64,000 bases of DNA from Carnegiea gigantea. Lineage: Eukaryota; Streptophyta; Magnoliopsida; Caryophyllales; Cactaceae. Shown one piece after another: positions 12,327 to 24,466 of the stretch. Made by a program: the position numbers and the translations under genes. The notes under the pieces were generated by a model. It was not told the origin of the DNA. It saw nothing but the letters and a program-made list of their open reading frames with translations, and ran no database searches. Each line of letters starts with the position of its first letter. The first letter of the stretch is position 1. The DNA lies in NCBI GenBank assembly GCA_029747015.1, contig JAKOGI010001358.1, positions 1-64,000 on the forward strand, in the 5' to 3' direction.

Positions 12327-13577
12327 TGACAATATTGCAAGTGTACGGGTGTTGTAATTAAAAAGAAAGTATCATCCACAGAGACCAAAAGCAAAATTAC
12401 CAAGTTCTTTCTATTAGAAAATGCTACACAATTATTTAATCGAGGATTTTTCATTTGGCAACTTCTAATTAACAGTTTCTGAATTCAATCAAGGAAAAAT
12501 GCCTAGGGATTTATTTAGTTAAGAAAGGTGTTGGATTATACGATTAACATGTGCTTTTCTCTAAATTGGATAATTTCGAGGAATTGTAATCGATTCAGCA
12601 TTTAGTCTATTCTTTCGGAATCAACCAAATTGCCTAAAGTAAACCAAAGTCAATCTTTTAAACTAATTTGTCTTAATCTAGGTTCAGTATTTTTAATTAC
12701 TCATTTATCCTCCCAACATGCAAATTTCTCTTTCAAGTCATTGCTGTATTGTGTCTTATCAAGCATTCTAACAATCGAATTTCACCTTTCAGTTCTTCAT
12801 TCTATTGTCTCAAGGCTGCAAGCAAATTTGGCGAAGTCCACTCACGACATGATAATCATTTGATAAAATGAAATCAAACCAACATGAAAAGAAAGCACGA
12901 TTATATTGAATTAAAATGATTCAACTACACTTCCATTAACAAACAAATCCCTAAATAAGATCACTACTCACTCATGATTAAAAATTTAACAACTATCCAA
13001 ATGATTGAGCGAGATCTAAGGGGGAAAAGCTTGGCAATGATAGCCTCCAATAAAGTCTTGAAACCACCAATAACACCAAGTTCAACGCTTAACATTCTCA
13101 CTTGCACATAAAATCAAACTAAAATCCTAACTACAAAAGATAAAATTTGGGAAAGAAAATGACTATCTATGATGATGGAATTCTCTTCTTCTACTGCTAA
13201 GGGATGCCCTTTTAAGCAAAATCTCGAGCTTTCCTAGCCACATAGCTGAAGAGAGATGAAGAGGCCATAGTTACACAGGAGCCACGGTCCGTGGCAGCCA
13301 CCACACTTGGATAGTAGTCTTAGCTGAAACCGCTTTCTTCTGCTCATCTCTTGCTCCACGGGCATAAGGCTTGGGATACCTCTATGGCATGTCAATAAGT
13401 ACTCAAAATAGGGGTCAAATGCTGCGTTAAACGATCTAAAATCCTGTAAGTATCATCAAACAGTCATACCCAAGTATAAAACAAGAATAGGAGTATAAAT
13501 TATAGCATAAAGCACACAATTCTCCTAAAAATGCAGTAAAAAGAATTTAAAATGATATATACATTGAGCACTTATCA
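12327..13577 (-). repeat. F1 5' LTR
   Basis: 1251-bp direct repeat of the 3' LTR, starting TGACAATATTGCAAG and ending ...GCACTTATCA. Its last part (on the minus strand the LTR start) closely resembles the end of solo LTR F2 (51340-51377), so the two belong to related families. Confidence 0.9.
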
Positions 13578-14476
13578 ATGTTAGTGGAAGAAGAAAGACA
13601 AAAAGGCCCTAAGAGTACTTATCAAGGCAACACAAGCTCCTTTAAAGACAAGAAAATAGTAATGATCTCGAATGCCAAAGCAACATATGAGGTCAATGTG
13701 ATTAAACCCTCCAGGTCTAGTCGCACCTGCTTGGAATAAAGCCCATAGAGGCCTTGAAAGAGTCAAAAATCAAGGGCTCTTCATACTTATCAGGCCCACG
13801 CCCAATTTACCCAAGAAGAAAAGAAGTGGAAAATATGATGCCAATGCATATTGCAACTATCATCTTAGGAAAGGGCATGCCACTGATCAATGCACGACCT
13901 TAAAACAGCTCTACAAGATCTGATAGATGATGGGGACCATACCAATCCCGAATGCAACTAAGCCCAACAATCATGCCAACCCACTAGGTTCTGTACTAGC
14001 AATTTTTACTGCAAAAGAAGAAATTAGCCCTTTCCTTCTCATTTAGCGAAGAAGTGAACTGAATTTTGGGAGATAACCAAGAAGACACTTAGATGAGTAA
14101 TTGAAGCTGCACAAATTAAATGGGATGAATAGGATAAAGGTTAACATTTTACCTATAATGGTAGATGCTATAACCCCCCACATTTGACTTATAAAAGCGA
14201 ATAATCATACCTCAAGAATCGCACGAGGGCCCTGTCTTCTCCATGTTAAAAAAGATAACGACGGACACCACAATATGGAAGCTTCTAGCTTTCTTTAGAA
14301 CCATCGCGAGGATCTTTTAAAGGCTCTCGCAATGATGGAGGTCCTAGTATAGACTACCTCGAAGAGCTGGTCAGTTTCTTTACAACAAAGAGCTCCCCTT
14401 CGACCATAGGATTTAACAATATAGACCTCCCACTTGAAGGGATAAAGCACAAGAAGGCTCTATATCTCACTATAGC
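13578..14476 (+). pseudogene. Element E gag zinc knuckle and start of protease
   Basis: The plus strand resumes gag after F1. At about 13849-13890 it reads CNYHLRKGHATDQC, a C-x2-H-x4-H-x4-C knuckle typical of Tat/Ogre gag, followed by TTLKQL. After stops and shifts, 14411-14476 reads DLPLEGIKHKKALYLTIA, which matches the segment just before the protease active site in Tat-type elements. D is inserted at that point, and the active site itself appears 37.8 kb later at 52345. Broken and unlikely to be expressed. Confidence 0.7.
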
Positions 14477-15757
14477 TGTTATGATATTTTGCCTAAGCAT
14501 ACAATTTTATCATCGTAACATTCAAGGGTGTCGATCCACAGAGATGGGTGTGAAACTATGTAACAAACTTACTAGATCAACGTTAAAGGACTAACTTAAT
14601 AACAAAAGTATGAAAGTGTATGTTGACCAACTATACTAACAATAATATAACTACTACTAAACTATGGCAAAATCCCAACGATAATAGCCTTAGTCATGAT
14701 CATTATCACAATAACCAAGTCACCACTAGATTAGGAAAACATTCGCAAAATCAATCCTGTGTGATTTGGGCTCCTTTTCAACTCCAAAACCAAAAGAATG
14801 TCCAATTGATTTAACCTAGACTTTGAATCGAACTCAAATGCCAAAACCCATAATCAATTAAAGCAAAATAGATCAGGAAAAAAATGACAGAATTATTACA
14901 ATTTGGGAGAAACATGAAAATCAATATTTGAACAGTGTCAAAGAGTAGATCAAGAATCAAGTTTAGGTCATTTGCATTAGCCAACAACAAAAAATAAGGG
15001 AATTAAGAAGTAAGGCTGAGATAGAGAAAAGAGCAATCAAACCAAATAGAGATCGAAGTTTGAGCTAAAATAGCTTGTAATTTCATCACCAAAGCGGAAA
15101 ATTTACTCGGAAATTGAAACCAAAAATCAATTACAATAATTTATGATTCTAGAACTAGATTTAAAACAAGGAAAAAAAACAACAAAAAGGTAGCAAAAGA
15201 AGAAAAACTAACACTAGTTCTACTCCCTATTTGCTATCACCACATCCTTCAGCCTTGTTATGACAACTTATAGCCAAAATCATGCTCTTTGCTATTGCCA
15301 ATCATCAAAATTGAGGCCTTCTAACCGTTCTTTTAATTGTTTCAAAGGCTTGCTATAAATGCCCAAATTAGTGAGAAGGGAGGCAATAATTACCACAATT
15401 AATGTGGGTAATGAAGATAGGGGAGTGATAACGACAATTTGATGGTGAAGAGGAACAGTTGGGCTGGTGTAGAAAAATAATCTAGGGGTGAAAACACTTG
15501 GTTAACAGCACCAAAAGAAGAGGAGAGAGGTGGTGGTGATAGGGAATGGAACTGCTGGCCTGAAGGGAAAGACAAAACAAGCAGACCCAATCTTTTCTTC
15601 CTCTAATTCAACTTCAAACCACATCTATTTAATTTGTTCTATTCACATTTTTCAAGCAAAATAAATATAAATCATGATAAAAACCTAATTTAGTGATTTA
15701 TTTTGACATATATTAGATAACAAAGGGTACAAAAGCGTATCATTTTTGGATTTAACA
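14477..15757 (-). repeat. D 3' LTR
   Basis: Starts TGTTATGATATTTTG and ends ...TTTGGATTTAACA. Homologous over its length to 49674-50014 plus 51383-52309, for example GTGTGATTTGGGCTCCTTTT near 14760 against GTGTGATTTGGGTTCC near 49945. About 1.28 kb. Confidence 0.8.
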
Positions 15758-15772
15758 AATACCCCCACAACT
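15758..15772 (-). other. D polypurine tract
   Basis: Minus strand AGTTGTGGGGGTATT, directly before the LTR start TGTTAAATCC. Nearly the same junction occurs in element A (AGGTGTGGGGTTATT then TGTTAGGCC). Confidence 0.8.
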
Positions 15773-17166
15773 AAATTTTGCTTATCCTCCAGTAAAATGA
15801 AATTAAAAATCTAAGAAAAAGAAAATAAAATCATAATTCACTTTCATAGGAATTATTATTACACTTAGCATGTGCAATAACCCTTTAAACCTCTAGGCTC
15901 CCCATAGTGGATAAATAAGATCTCATGAGGATTTACAAAAGATATACCCACAAAATCTTTGAAAAATAAAAACAAAAGAGAAAAAGAAAAGAAAATAGAC
16001 ACAATAACAGAAAGTCTTTGTGATTTTTCAAAATTAATATATTCAACCCTAGAAAAAAAAATGTATAGAATCTAACTTTCTACATCATTCTAAAAACCTA
16101 AGTATCAGGTCACATATAAATATAATGCACACATCAAGAAACTGTTAGTTCCGACTAAAGACATATGTATACCAACTTTCACCCCACCTAAGAAATATAA
16201 CACGCCTGACGGATAGAACCTCTTTAGGGGTTATGTCAAACACTTATGCTCATGTGTTTAAAATATAATAAGATTCACTCAATTTATCTTCCAATCATAT
16301 AACTATCATAGGCTTGCTATGACTCTCAATTCTCCACAACTCAGATGCAAAAATACAACATGGTAATCAAGAGGACTTGGGAAGGTTTTTAATGAGGCTA
16401 AGAGTAAAGAAGTAGGAGATGAAAAATCAATTTGGGAAATCAGAAGCTAAAGCCCAAGTGACTAATGAGCAACTAAACACTTCCCCTAACTATGTCATAC
16501 GCACGCTGTAAACCACGTATGACAAAATAAGTACATGCCCACCAAAAGTCAACCGTTGGAAATGAGTTGACATGACCAAAGCTACTGACCAGCTAATATT
16601 GAAGAGTTACTCCACTAAATTTAGCTTAGGTCATAGGAAATGTGTTTTGATCAAAGGCTAGAATGAAGGTCCACAATAAACAAAAAGCTTAATGGCTCAA
16701 AAGGGCTAGCAAAGGATCAAGCGTTCAACTCAAGAGGGCAATTTGGCTAGTATAGTTTGCAAAAGAAAAGAATGTCTGTATCACATTACCATAATGCACT
16801 CACTAAATGTGATTTTAAAGAGAATCATAGCAAGTTTTAGAGATGTAATCATAAAAGAGACGCAAATTAAAAAAAAAAATACGACTAAATATGATGAGTT
16901 AGACTTTTAAGCTTAAAGTCTCATGAGCTCATCCATGAAACTCAAGACAACTTGCTTTAAACATAGCGGGGGTTAGGACTAAGGCATGGAATGTCACACT
17001 ATGGGCTAAGTTCCATCATGCACGCCCTACTTGTATATAATCTAATAGCTAAGGTATAAGAGACCATAGCAAGTTAGAATAGCAAATGTTCTCTAACACA
17101 AATAAAACAATCTTTTTAAATTTTTTTAATAAAATACTTTTTTTAAAATTTTGAAGCAAGGATTCC
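15773..17166 (-). other. D non-coding 3' region
   Basis: A-rich, no supported gene. It corresponds to the stretch between integrase and purine tract, continued beyond C at 46145-46560. Phrases such as AGATATACCCACAAAATC recur in A (24625) and, altered, in B (30115), showing that D and the A/B family share this region. Confidence 0.6.
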
Positions 17167-18233
17167 TAATTTAATGGAGAGTAAACTACAAGATTTGCTC
17201 TACTCCTTCAAACCAAGGCTATGATTCAAGCAGGAGCAATGATGACTTTTAAAAATAAAGCTCAACGACTTGGTCCTCTGAGGTCATTGTTGTCTAGCTC
17301 CTTGAAGGAGTCTAAGTAAGTCTAAGAAAGGTGGCTAGGTAATTAGTAGCCTTAAATAAGGAGCTTAGTTATTTTCTTCTCCATAGCCACTTCTTTTGTT
17401 ATTTTCCAAATTCTGAGCAAAATATCTTCCCTCACTTCTAGTTCTGTTTTGAATGGGAAAACGGGTTATAATTTTTGCAAGCTATATTTACATGGGTAGC
17501 CACTCTGCATTTTCTAACAAGTTATGGGTCACCTTCAGATTGCAAGTATCGAGTGAGATATAAAGCTTTAACTAAAGAAGGGTCAATGCAGGTCTAGAAA
17601 TGCACAATTTTAATTAAGAGATTAATCGGGCTAGCAAATGGATTATTTAGGGGTTAAACTTTTATGAAAAGTTATTGGAAACTTTTAGAAACTTCCCCTA
17701 AAAATATATCCCCCAAATTCATCCATTTGGGATGGACCAAGGTAGTACATGTGTAGTAAAATTCCAGCCTAGTAATTATCTAATGGTTCCCCTTTTAATT
17801 ATACAACTGGTTAGAATTTCATTTGGTGTTTTCTTTGTAATTCTCTTGGTTGGTACAAAGCTCGAAGGGGAGGGCATCCCACTATTTAATGACTTGAATC
17901 CTTATAATATTTTCAAACTTGGATTAATGAAATGAAAAAGTTATTGTTTATTATCTCTCTACAAAATTCTCAATTTTCTTTATCTCTCTAGGAAAGCGGT
18001 GAATTTGAGTCTGTTTGTCATTTCAATCTTTAGTGGTTCAGCTTTATATGATTCAATGGTGGGTTGATCTTTATTATTTGCTATTATCACTAGCAGTTTG
18101 GATTAATCAAGTGCTAGTTTTATGGATTTCTTCATTGAGGCTTCTTGAGGGTTTTATTGATCTTCTTCAATCACTTAGGTCTCTCCTTCATCCATATGCA
18201 TTTATTTGGCTAAGGGTTATCTCTCATGGGTCA
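17167..18233 (+). repeat. C 5' LTR
   Basis: About 1.07 kb, homologous to 22817-22830 plus 45090-46144. Shared blocks include AAACCAAGGCTATGATTCAAG and CCATAGCCACTTCTTTTGTT. The right edge is fixed by the primer site; the left edge (17167 or 17175) is uncertain because of divergence. Confidence 0.78.
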
Positions 18234-18235
18234 TG

Positions 18236-18247
18236 TGGTATCGAAGC
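18236..18247 (+). other. C primer-binding site
   Basis: TGGTATCGAAGC two bases after the LTR. It differs by an inverted base pair from the common initiator-Met site TGGTATCAGAGC. Confidence 0.75.
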
Positions 18248-18619
18248 AAAAAGTTACTTTATTTTGGGTAAGGATCGAAACCCTCAATCTTTGTGTTTGA
18301 TTTGCTTTTATCATTTTCTTTACTATTTTCACCTTTAGATCTTCTTCTGTAAATGTCATCAATTAGTCCACAAAGAGCCCTAAAAATAGCCCATACATAA
18401 TCCCTAATCCAAACACATCACTAAACTCCACAACGAAAGCGCCCCTCTCGGTGCCATATTCCTGCAGTTAGAATTTTACCCAAAAAACTAGCACAGCTAG
18501 ACCGTGCCACCTAACATGCTTGTGACACCTTCTTGACTCACATTTCCTATCCGTGCTACCCTCAGCATGACCATGCTGCCCTGTTTCTAACATTTTAACC
18601 CTCTTTTGACTCTCATCCA

Positions 18620-19700
18620 CTACCAATCATGGCCTATGGAGGAAATTCTTCCCATTCTAAGGGCATTCCTCTCAAACAAGCCCATAAGATGATGAGAGAT
18701 TAGGCCATTATTGAACTCTAAGAGCAAGTGAGGAAGCTCATAAGGGATCTTGAACAAGTAAAGCGATCTAGGCTATGAAGCCATTACTATCGGGGATTTA
18801 ACGTTAACCACATTGACATTGCCTATTCATCCTCTCATGAAGACTATGATGATGAGGATAGTCTAAGAGATGACCTTAGGGATCTCAAAATTAAACCACT
18901 GAAATTTGATGACAATCTTAAACTAGAAAAACATCTTTATTGGCTGCAAGCCTTTAAGAAGATCTTCAAACTTAAGGAGTATAATGAAGGGAAGTACTCT
19001 AGATTGGCTATCCCAGTTGAAACGGTGTGCCCCTCTTTGGTATGAGCATATGAAGAGCATTAGAGCAGGAAAAGCTAAGTCCAAGATAAAGACATGGTCC
19101 AAGCCTAAGAAGCACATGGATAAGAGGTTCCTAACATCCTCTTATGATCAAGAGCTTTTCCTCAAGATCACCTCTTTTAGCCATGACGATCTTAAGGCAT
19201 AAAAGTATATTAGGGATTCTAAACAACTCTAAATGAGGGTTGGCTTGGATGAAGAGCCCAAGCTAAAAATTGCTAGGTTCATTAACAGATAATCTCCTAG
19301 CATTGCCAACAAGGTGAATTTACAACCTTATTCGTCCTTTAATGATGGATGCCACCTTGCTATCAAAGTTGAGAAACAACTTAAGTATAGAAAACCCTTT
19401 CAAAGCCCTTTCTCTACTCACCCCCAAAGCACCACCAAGGGTTTGTCTTTTCACAACAAGCTTCACACTACCCTTACATTAAAGTCCATGGTAAAGGTAA
19501 AGGGATCACTAATGAACTGCCACAGAGGTTACAGGGAAAGAAGTGATTCAAATTCCATGGATATGGGTACTTCCAAGCATGTTGTCCTAACTGAAGAACT
19601 CTCACCATTATAGAGGTGGTGGAACTCTAAGCTATTAAGGAAGAAACTAGTGAAGAAGAGTTTGAAAATGAGGACTATACTTTGTTCACTCAGAATATTG
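18620..19700 (+). pseudogene. C gag remnant
   Basis: Open pieces near 18630-18700 (start MAYGGNSSHSKG) and 18780-19020 carry an acidic stretch (SSHEDYDDEDSLRDDLRD) and then KPLKFDDNLKLEKHLYWLQAFKKIF, a layout seen in gag of this kind of gypsy element. Later fragments (19314-19613) are Ser/Lys-rich, followed by an acidic segment near 19640-19690 before protease. At least six stops interrupt it and no complete zinc knuckle is visible. The start at about 18630 is inferred from position. Confidence 0.6.
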
Positions 19701-19789
19701 GTGAATTATTGGTAATTTAAAGAGCACTCCATATCAAAAAGGCTTCTTTTGAACCAAACCAAATGGAACAAATCTTTCATACTTAGCGC

Positions 19790-21580
19790 ACAATTGGAGG
19801 CAAGGTATGTGAGTGCATCATTGATGGAGGAAATTACATCAATATAGCTTCTATGACACTTGTTGACAAGCTTCAATTGTCCACCAACATATGTCCAACT
19901 CCTTACACTCTTCAATGGCGCAAGTAACGAAGCACGTTAAACATTTCTAAACAAATTCTTGTTTCATTTTTTGTTGTTTCATACTGTGGTGAAGTGTTAT
20001 GTGATGTTCTTCCCATAGGCACATGTCATTTATTCTATGATAGACTTTATTTGTATCATAATCATATGATTCATAATGGACATAGAAGTATATATGCATT
20101 TAATAGTCTCATTTTGGCCCCATTACCGCTATAAAATCCTCTCAAAATTAAACTAGGAAAGAGAAGTCAGAAAGCCTCTATATAAGGAAAATACAGGTAG
20201 AGAGAGCCATTAGTAAAGCAAAACTCTATTTGTCTTATTTATTATGGAATCAAACATAAGTGAGGAAGTGAAACCCATATATCCTCTAGCTCAATCACTC
20301 TTAAGAGCGTTTGGGGATGTATTCCTTAATGATTTACCCTTAGGGCTCCCTTTTTGAGAAGTATTGAGTGCCAACTTAACCTCATACTAGGCGCTCCTTT
20401 ACCAAACATGCTAGCTTATAGGTGTAATCCTAATTAAGCAAAGGAGCTTTAAAGACAAGTTGGGTACATCAGGGAGAGCTTTAGTCCAATTTAAATTCCC
20501 ACCCTTTTGGTACCTAACAAAGATGGGACTTGTTCTATGTGTATTCATTTACCATTCCTCGATTGGATGATATACGTGATGAGTCATATGGATCCAAGGT
20601 CTTCTCCTAGATTGACCTCAGGAGTGGTTACCTCCAAATTATGATGAAAGAAGAAGATGAATGGAAGACTGCTTTTAAGACCAACTATAGGTTGGATGAG
20701 TGGCTTTTGATGCTTTTGCTTTATCTAATGCTCCGAATAATTTTATAAGCTCATGAATTTGGTTCTTAGAAAGTTTGTGGTGGTGTATTTTGATGATATC
20801 TTATTGGATGATCATGATCAGGCACCTCATATGTAACACCTCTCTTAAGCATTCTGAGTCTTAAGGCAACAAACATTATATTCTAAGCTTGAGTAGTATA
20901 AGCTATTCACACCTTAAGTTGTTCTTCTTGGGTATGTTGTGCCCAGAGAGGAATTAAAGTTGGTGAGTCTAAGGTTGAGGCTATTAAGAGTCAGCCCATC
21001 CCAACCACCATCACAAAAGTTAGAAGTTTCCATAGGTTGGCGTCTTTTTAATGTCAGTTCATTAAAGACTTTAGCTCCATTATGACTCCTTTGACTAAGT
21101 GCATAACAAAGGAAAGTTTTGAGTGGATAAAGGTCGCTTAAAGGGCCTTTGAAGTAATCAAAGATAAGCCATGTTTAGCTCTTACCTTCGCTCTTTCTAG
21201 CTTTGACCTCTTTTTAAAGTTAAGTGTGAAGCTATTGGGGTTGGAATTGGTGCGGTTCTCACCCAAGCCAAGTGCCATCTAGCCTATTTTAGTGAAAAAT
21301 TCAATGGCTCAAGACTCAACTGCTCCACTCACGACAAGGAATTACATGCCATAGATAGAGTATTAGAGTCTTTATCTCAAGCCCAAACCATTCGTGCTTT
21401 ATTTGGATCACAAGGTATTATCTTACATCAATAGTCAACACAAATTGAACACAAGACATGCCAAGTAGGTTAGATTCCTAGAATCTTTTACCTTCTCTTA
21501 CAACCATAAGGGTAAAAAAGAGAACGTTGTAGTCGATGGATTATCAAGGAGGTATAGCTACCATCGGTCCTTGAGGCTAA
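19790..21580 (+). pseudogene. C protease, reverse transcriptase and RNase H remnants
   Basis: Protease: GGKVCECIIDGGNYINIASM near 19798-19860, with the IIDGG active site, then CDVLPIGTCHLF near 20010. RT: LVPNKDGTCSMC near 20510, a GVVTSKL-like motif-A region near 20625, and VVVYFDDILL near 20777-20806, where the catalytic YFDD is intact. RSFHRLASF near 21015 marks the end of RT. RNase H: KPFVLYLDHKVLSYIN then HKLNTRHAK and YNHKGKKENVVVDGLSRRY at about 21390-21555. Frames change repeatedly, so nothing here encodes an enzyme. Confidence 0.78.
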
Positions 21581-21599
21581 GGTCCTTAGGTTCCTTTAT

Positions 21600-22816
21600 A
21601 TCATGGCTCTATACATGGAAGATGAAGATTTCATAGAAGTGGTAAAGAATTCATTTGTCTTTGGCTCTTTCACAATACAAGACAATTTCTTCTTCAAGGG
21701 TAATAAACTTTGCATCCCCAAGATCCCTCTAAGGGACTTTATTGTGAAGAATGCTCATGTAGGAGCATTAGCCAGTCACTTTGGTATCAATAAGACACTT
21801 AAAATACTCAAAGAACACTTTTATTGGCCTAAGGTACGTGGGGATGTCCATCAAGTGAACACAAGATGCAAAATGTGCCACATGGCTAAATTCATATCCA
21901 TTGAGGCATTTACACTCCTCTACCTATTCTTCTAAGGCCTTGGGATGATATTAGCATAGACTTCATTATGACCCTCGCAAGGATTCCTAGATGAAATGAT
22001 GCTATTATAGTGGTTATGGATTGATTATCCAAGATTGCTTACTTTATTGCTTGCCGCAAGTGTGAGATGCTACTTACATTGTGGATCTATTCTTCAAAGA
22101 AATAGTGAGGCTTCATGGTATCCCAGGAACATTGTTTTGGATAGAGACACCAAGTTTCTATCTCACTTTTGGAGATGCCTATAAAGATTAGTGAGGACTA
22201 AGTCGCTTTTAAGCACCACTTTTTATCCTCAAACCAATGAATGAATCTAAGTAACAAATTGAACTCTCATAACCTTATGGTGAATAAGAGTTTGAGGGAT
22301 TGGGATACCAAACTTTCTCATGCCAAGTTTGCGTAAAATCTAGTTCCTTCTTATGCTACCTCTGATTTTCCCTTTGAGCTTTGATGTGGCCTTAATCCTC
22401 TCATTCCCATTGATTTTATTCCAATTCCTTAAGAATCTAAGATAAGCTTTGAACCTGAAGTAAGAGCTAAGGAAACGAAGAGGCTACATGAGCAAGTAAA
22501 GGCACAAGAACGTTAATGAGCAAACAAACTCAAAGCCAACAAGATCCCTACTCATCTTGGGTTTAAATCGAGAGATCTTATATGGTTACACTTAGAAAAT
22601 AAAGGTTCACTTCAAGGAGAAAGAACATGATTATGGCTGGGGATATGGTACTTATAAAGTTCTGCAAAAGGTGGGAGAGGATGCCTACAAGATAAAGCCT
22701 TTGGGTGACATGAATACATCTGCCACCTTTAATATTGAGGATCAAACTCCTTACATTAAGGATAAGGATTTGCGCAATAAAGATTTGAGGGAAAATCCTC
22801 TTCAAAGGGGAGAGGT
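21600..22816 (+). pseudogene. C integrase remnant
   Basis: A clean frame of 110 codons (21603-21935) contains the integrase N-terminal region: FKGNKLCIPKIPLRDFIV, then HVGALASHFGINKTLKIL and HFYWPKVRGDVHQV with the zinc-binding His and Cys pairs (H...H...CKMC). The core follows in shifted frames, with traces of the first Asp region near 21955, VMD near 22015 and RDTKF near 22145. The tail near 22620-22815 reads NMIMAGDMVLIKF in one frame and, further on, DLRENPLQRGEVD directly before the LTR. No chromodomain was seen. The enzyme would insert the cDNA, but this copy is dead. Confidence 0.8.
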
Positions 22817-22830
22817 TGATATAAACCAAA
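22804..22830 (+). repeat. C polypurine tract and first 14 bp of its 3' LTR
   Basis: AAAGGGGAGAGG (22804-22815) followed by the LTR start TGATATAAACCAAA at 22817. The last five bases, CCAAA, are the duplication made by B. The LTR resumes at 45090 with CTACAAC. Confidence 0.78.
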
Positions 22831-23072
22831 TATTCAGCGGGATTTAAGCTTTAAATTTGTAACCCCATGTGCAAGATCTATCGTGGTTTACTTGGAGTAT
22901 CATCCACTGGGAGTTAGGCCCAAGTACCGAGATTAAGTCAAGTGGTTCGAGCTAGGCTAATGAAAAGGAAAGAGAGATAAGCTAAACTAAGCTAATAAAC
23001 ATACGAAAAGGGGATTGGAGTTATGATTAGGCCAACTCACAAACCGGGTAATCTAGGTGAGTCCTATCCTAC
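22831..23072 (-). repeat. B 3' LTR, first part
   Basis: Homologous to 43674-43920. Ends with CCTAC, the target sequence duplicated by A. Confidence 0.88.
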
Positions 23073-24451
23073 TGATAAGAAGAATTCGAGTTTTAAATTT
23101 ATAAACCCCAAGTACAAGATTGTACCGCTGAGTACTCAGGGTGTCGTCCACTGGGAGTTGGGCTTCAAGGACTGGGATTGGCTTAAATATTCAATCTAGG
23201 CCAAATGAAAGGAAGAAATAAAGAAAAGCTAAACTAAATTAATAAAAGCGAAAAGGGTGGCTGAAGACTATGATTTGACCAAATGATTAACTAGATAGAC
23301 AAGATAAGTCGTAACCTACCCGACCTCAACTAAGAATAATAGATGGTCGATTGGGCCATCAAAGATCACCCAAGCCCTCTCTCGAGGGTCATGAGCTAAC
23401 CTAATTAGTGTAACCACCTATTTTTATGGGGTTAGCCCAATTAGGCCATAAAATTAGCAACCCTCGAACCTAACTAGAATCGGGACTATTTTCATGTCTC
23501 GAGCCCGGCTATCCCCTCTCCCACACTAGCTAATCGGCCTCACCTACCCAAAAATAAAGATGAAAGCTCTCTTAAACATTCCATCGAACACTTGGCAAGT
23601 ATGAGAGAAAACTCTATGTTCTAAGCGAGAATTAGGCGAGGTTAGGCCCAATACAAGTCTAATTATCCATCAAAGGGCTAATTACAATCCAAGCAACCAA
23701 GATTAACAACTAATTATCAACAAAATGCAAAAATCCCAGACTAAACCTAAGCTAACAAATAACTCAACAAACATGAACAAAGGACAAGTTAATTTAATCT
23801 AACATGGATTAAAACAACTAATGAACACAAAATCATAATAAAAACTAAACATTTAAGCTAAATATAATATAAACTATTAAGATTAAACAAAAGGAAACAA
23901 GAACAAACATGAAGTAAGAAGAGAGAGAGGAGAGAGAAAACTTACAGATTGCTTGGAAAATCTTGAATATACAATGCTTGAATGCTAAAAACAACCCAAT
24001 TAATCCTAATCTAACTACTTTATTTCCTCCTATTGAGATTTTTAAAGCTAAACCCTAAACTAAACTAGCCTAAAAATCTCATTTCAAAACCCCCAAAAAA
24101 TCCCAAGCCAAGCCCTTATATACGAAACTAGGAAACAGAACAGTACAGCGGGGCGAGAGCCCAAGGGCGACGCTGGTCGCCAGGCCGATGGCCAACCGTC
24201 GCCCATCCCTAGCTGGCGGCTACTGCTACTGGCTAGGGACACCGGTGGTTGTGCAGTCGACCGGTGCTCCATCGCGCACTGTTTTGTCTTCTTCTTTCGT
24301 TCCTCTTTGCTCCTTTTCGTGGCACTTACTTGGTTGATCTTATTACCTACAAAAGCAAATAAAATGAATAAAAATCCTAAAGATCACGTTATTATACGAG
24401 CTAAAATTAGGTGAAAGAGGCACCTAAAATACGATAAATTATGGCCTAACA
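23073..24451 (-). repeat. A 3' LTR
   Basis: 1379 bp, TGATAAGAAGAATTCG ... GGCCTAACA. Contains a minus-strand TATA box (TATATAAGG at 24115-24123) and, upstream of it on that strand, a GC-rich block at about 24145-24275 that stands out from the AT-rich LTR. Confidence 0.92.
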
Positions 24452-24466
24452 AATAACCCCACACCT
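24452..24466 (-). other. A polypurine tract
   Basis: Minus strand AGGTGTGGGGTTATT directly before the LTR start TGTTAGGCC. Confidence 0.85.

Larger units (their letters stand above)
4799..13577 (-). mobile_element. Element F1: Athila-like Ty3/Gypsy retrotransposon, integrase deleted
   Basis: Two direct LTRs (4799-6057 and 12327-13577) bound an interior of about 6.3 kb read on the minus strand: primer site, gag, protease, RT, RNase H, then an env-like tail and a long non-coding 3' region. LTR ends are TG...CA on the plus strand. The flanking pentamers ATTTT (4794-4798) and ATGTT (13578-13582) match at 4 of 5 positions. The gag/protease text and 1.25-kb LTRs fit the Athila group. The LTRs differ by about 10% over the first 300 bp compared by eye. 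There is no integrase: RNase H runs straight into env-like sequence near 8330. It sits inside gag of element E. Confidence 0.88.

Noticed and set aside
24084..24272. Ala/Arg/Pro-rich open frames in the GC-rich LTR blocks (also 28402-28700, 29560-29994, 44762-44971)
   Set aside because: They appear on both strands of the same GC-rich LTR segment and are not conserved in frame between copies.
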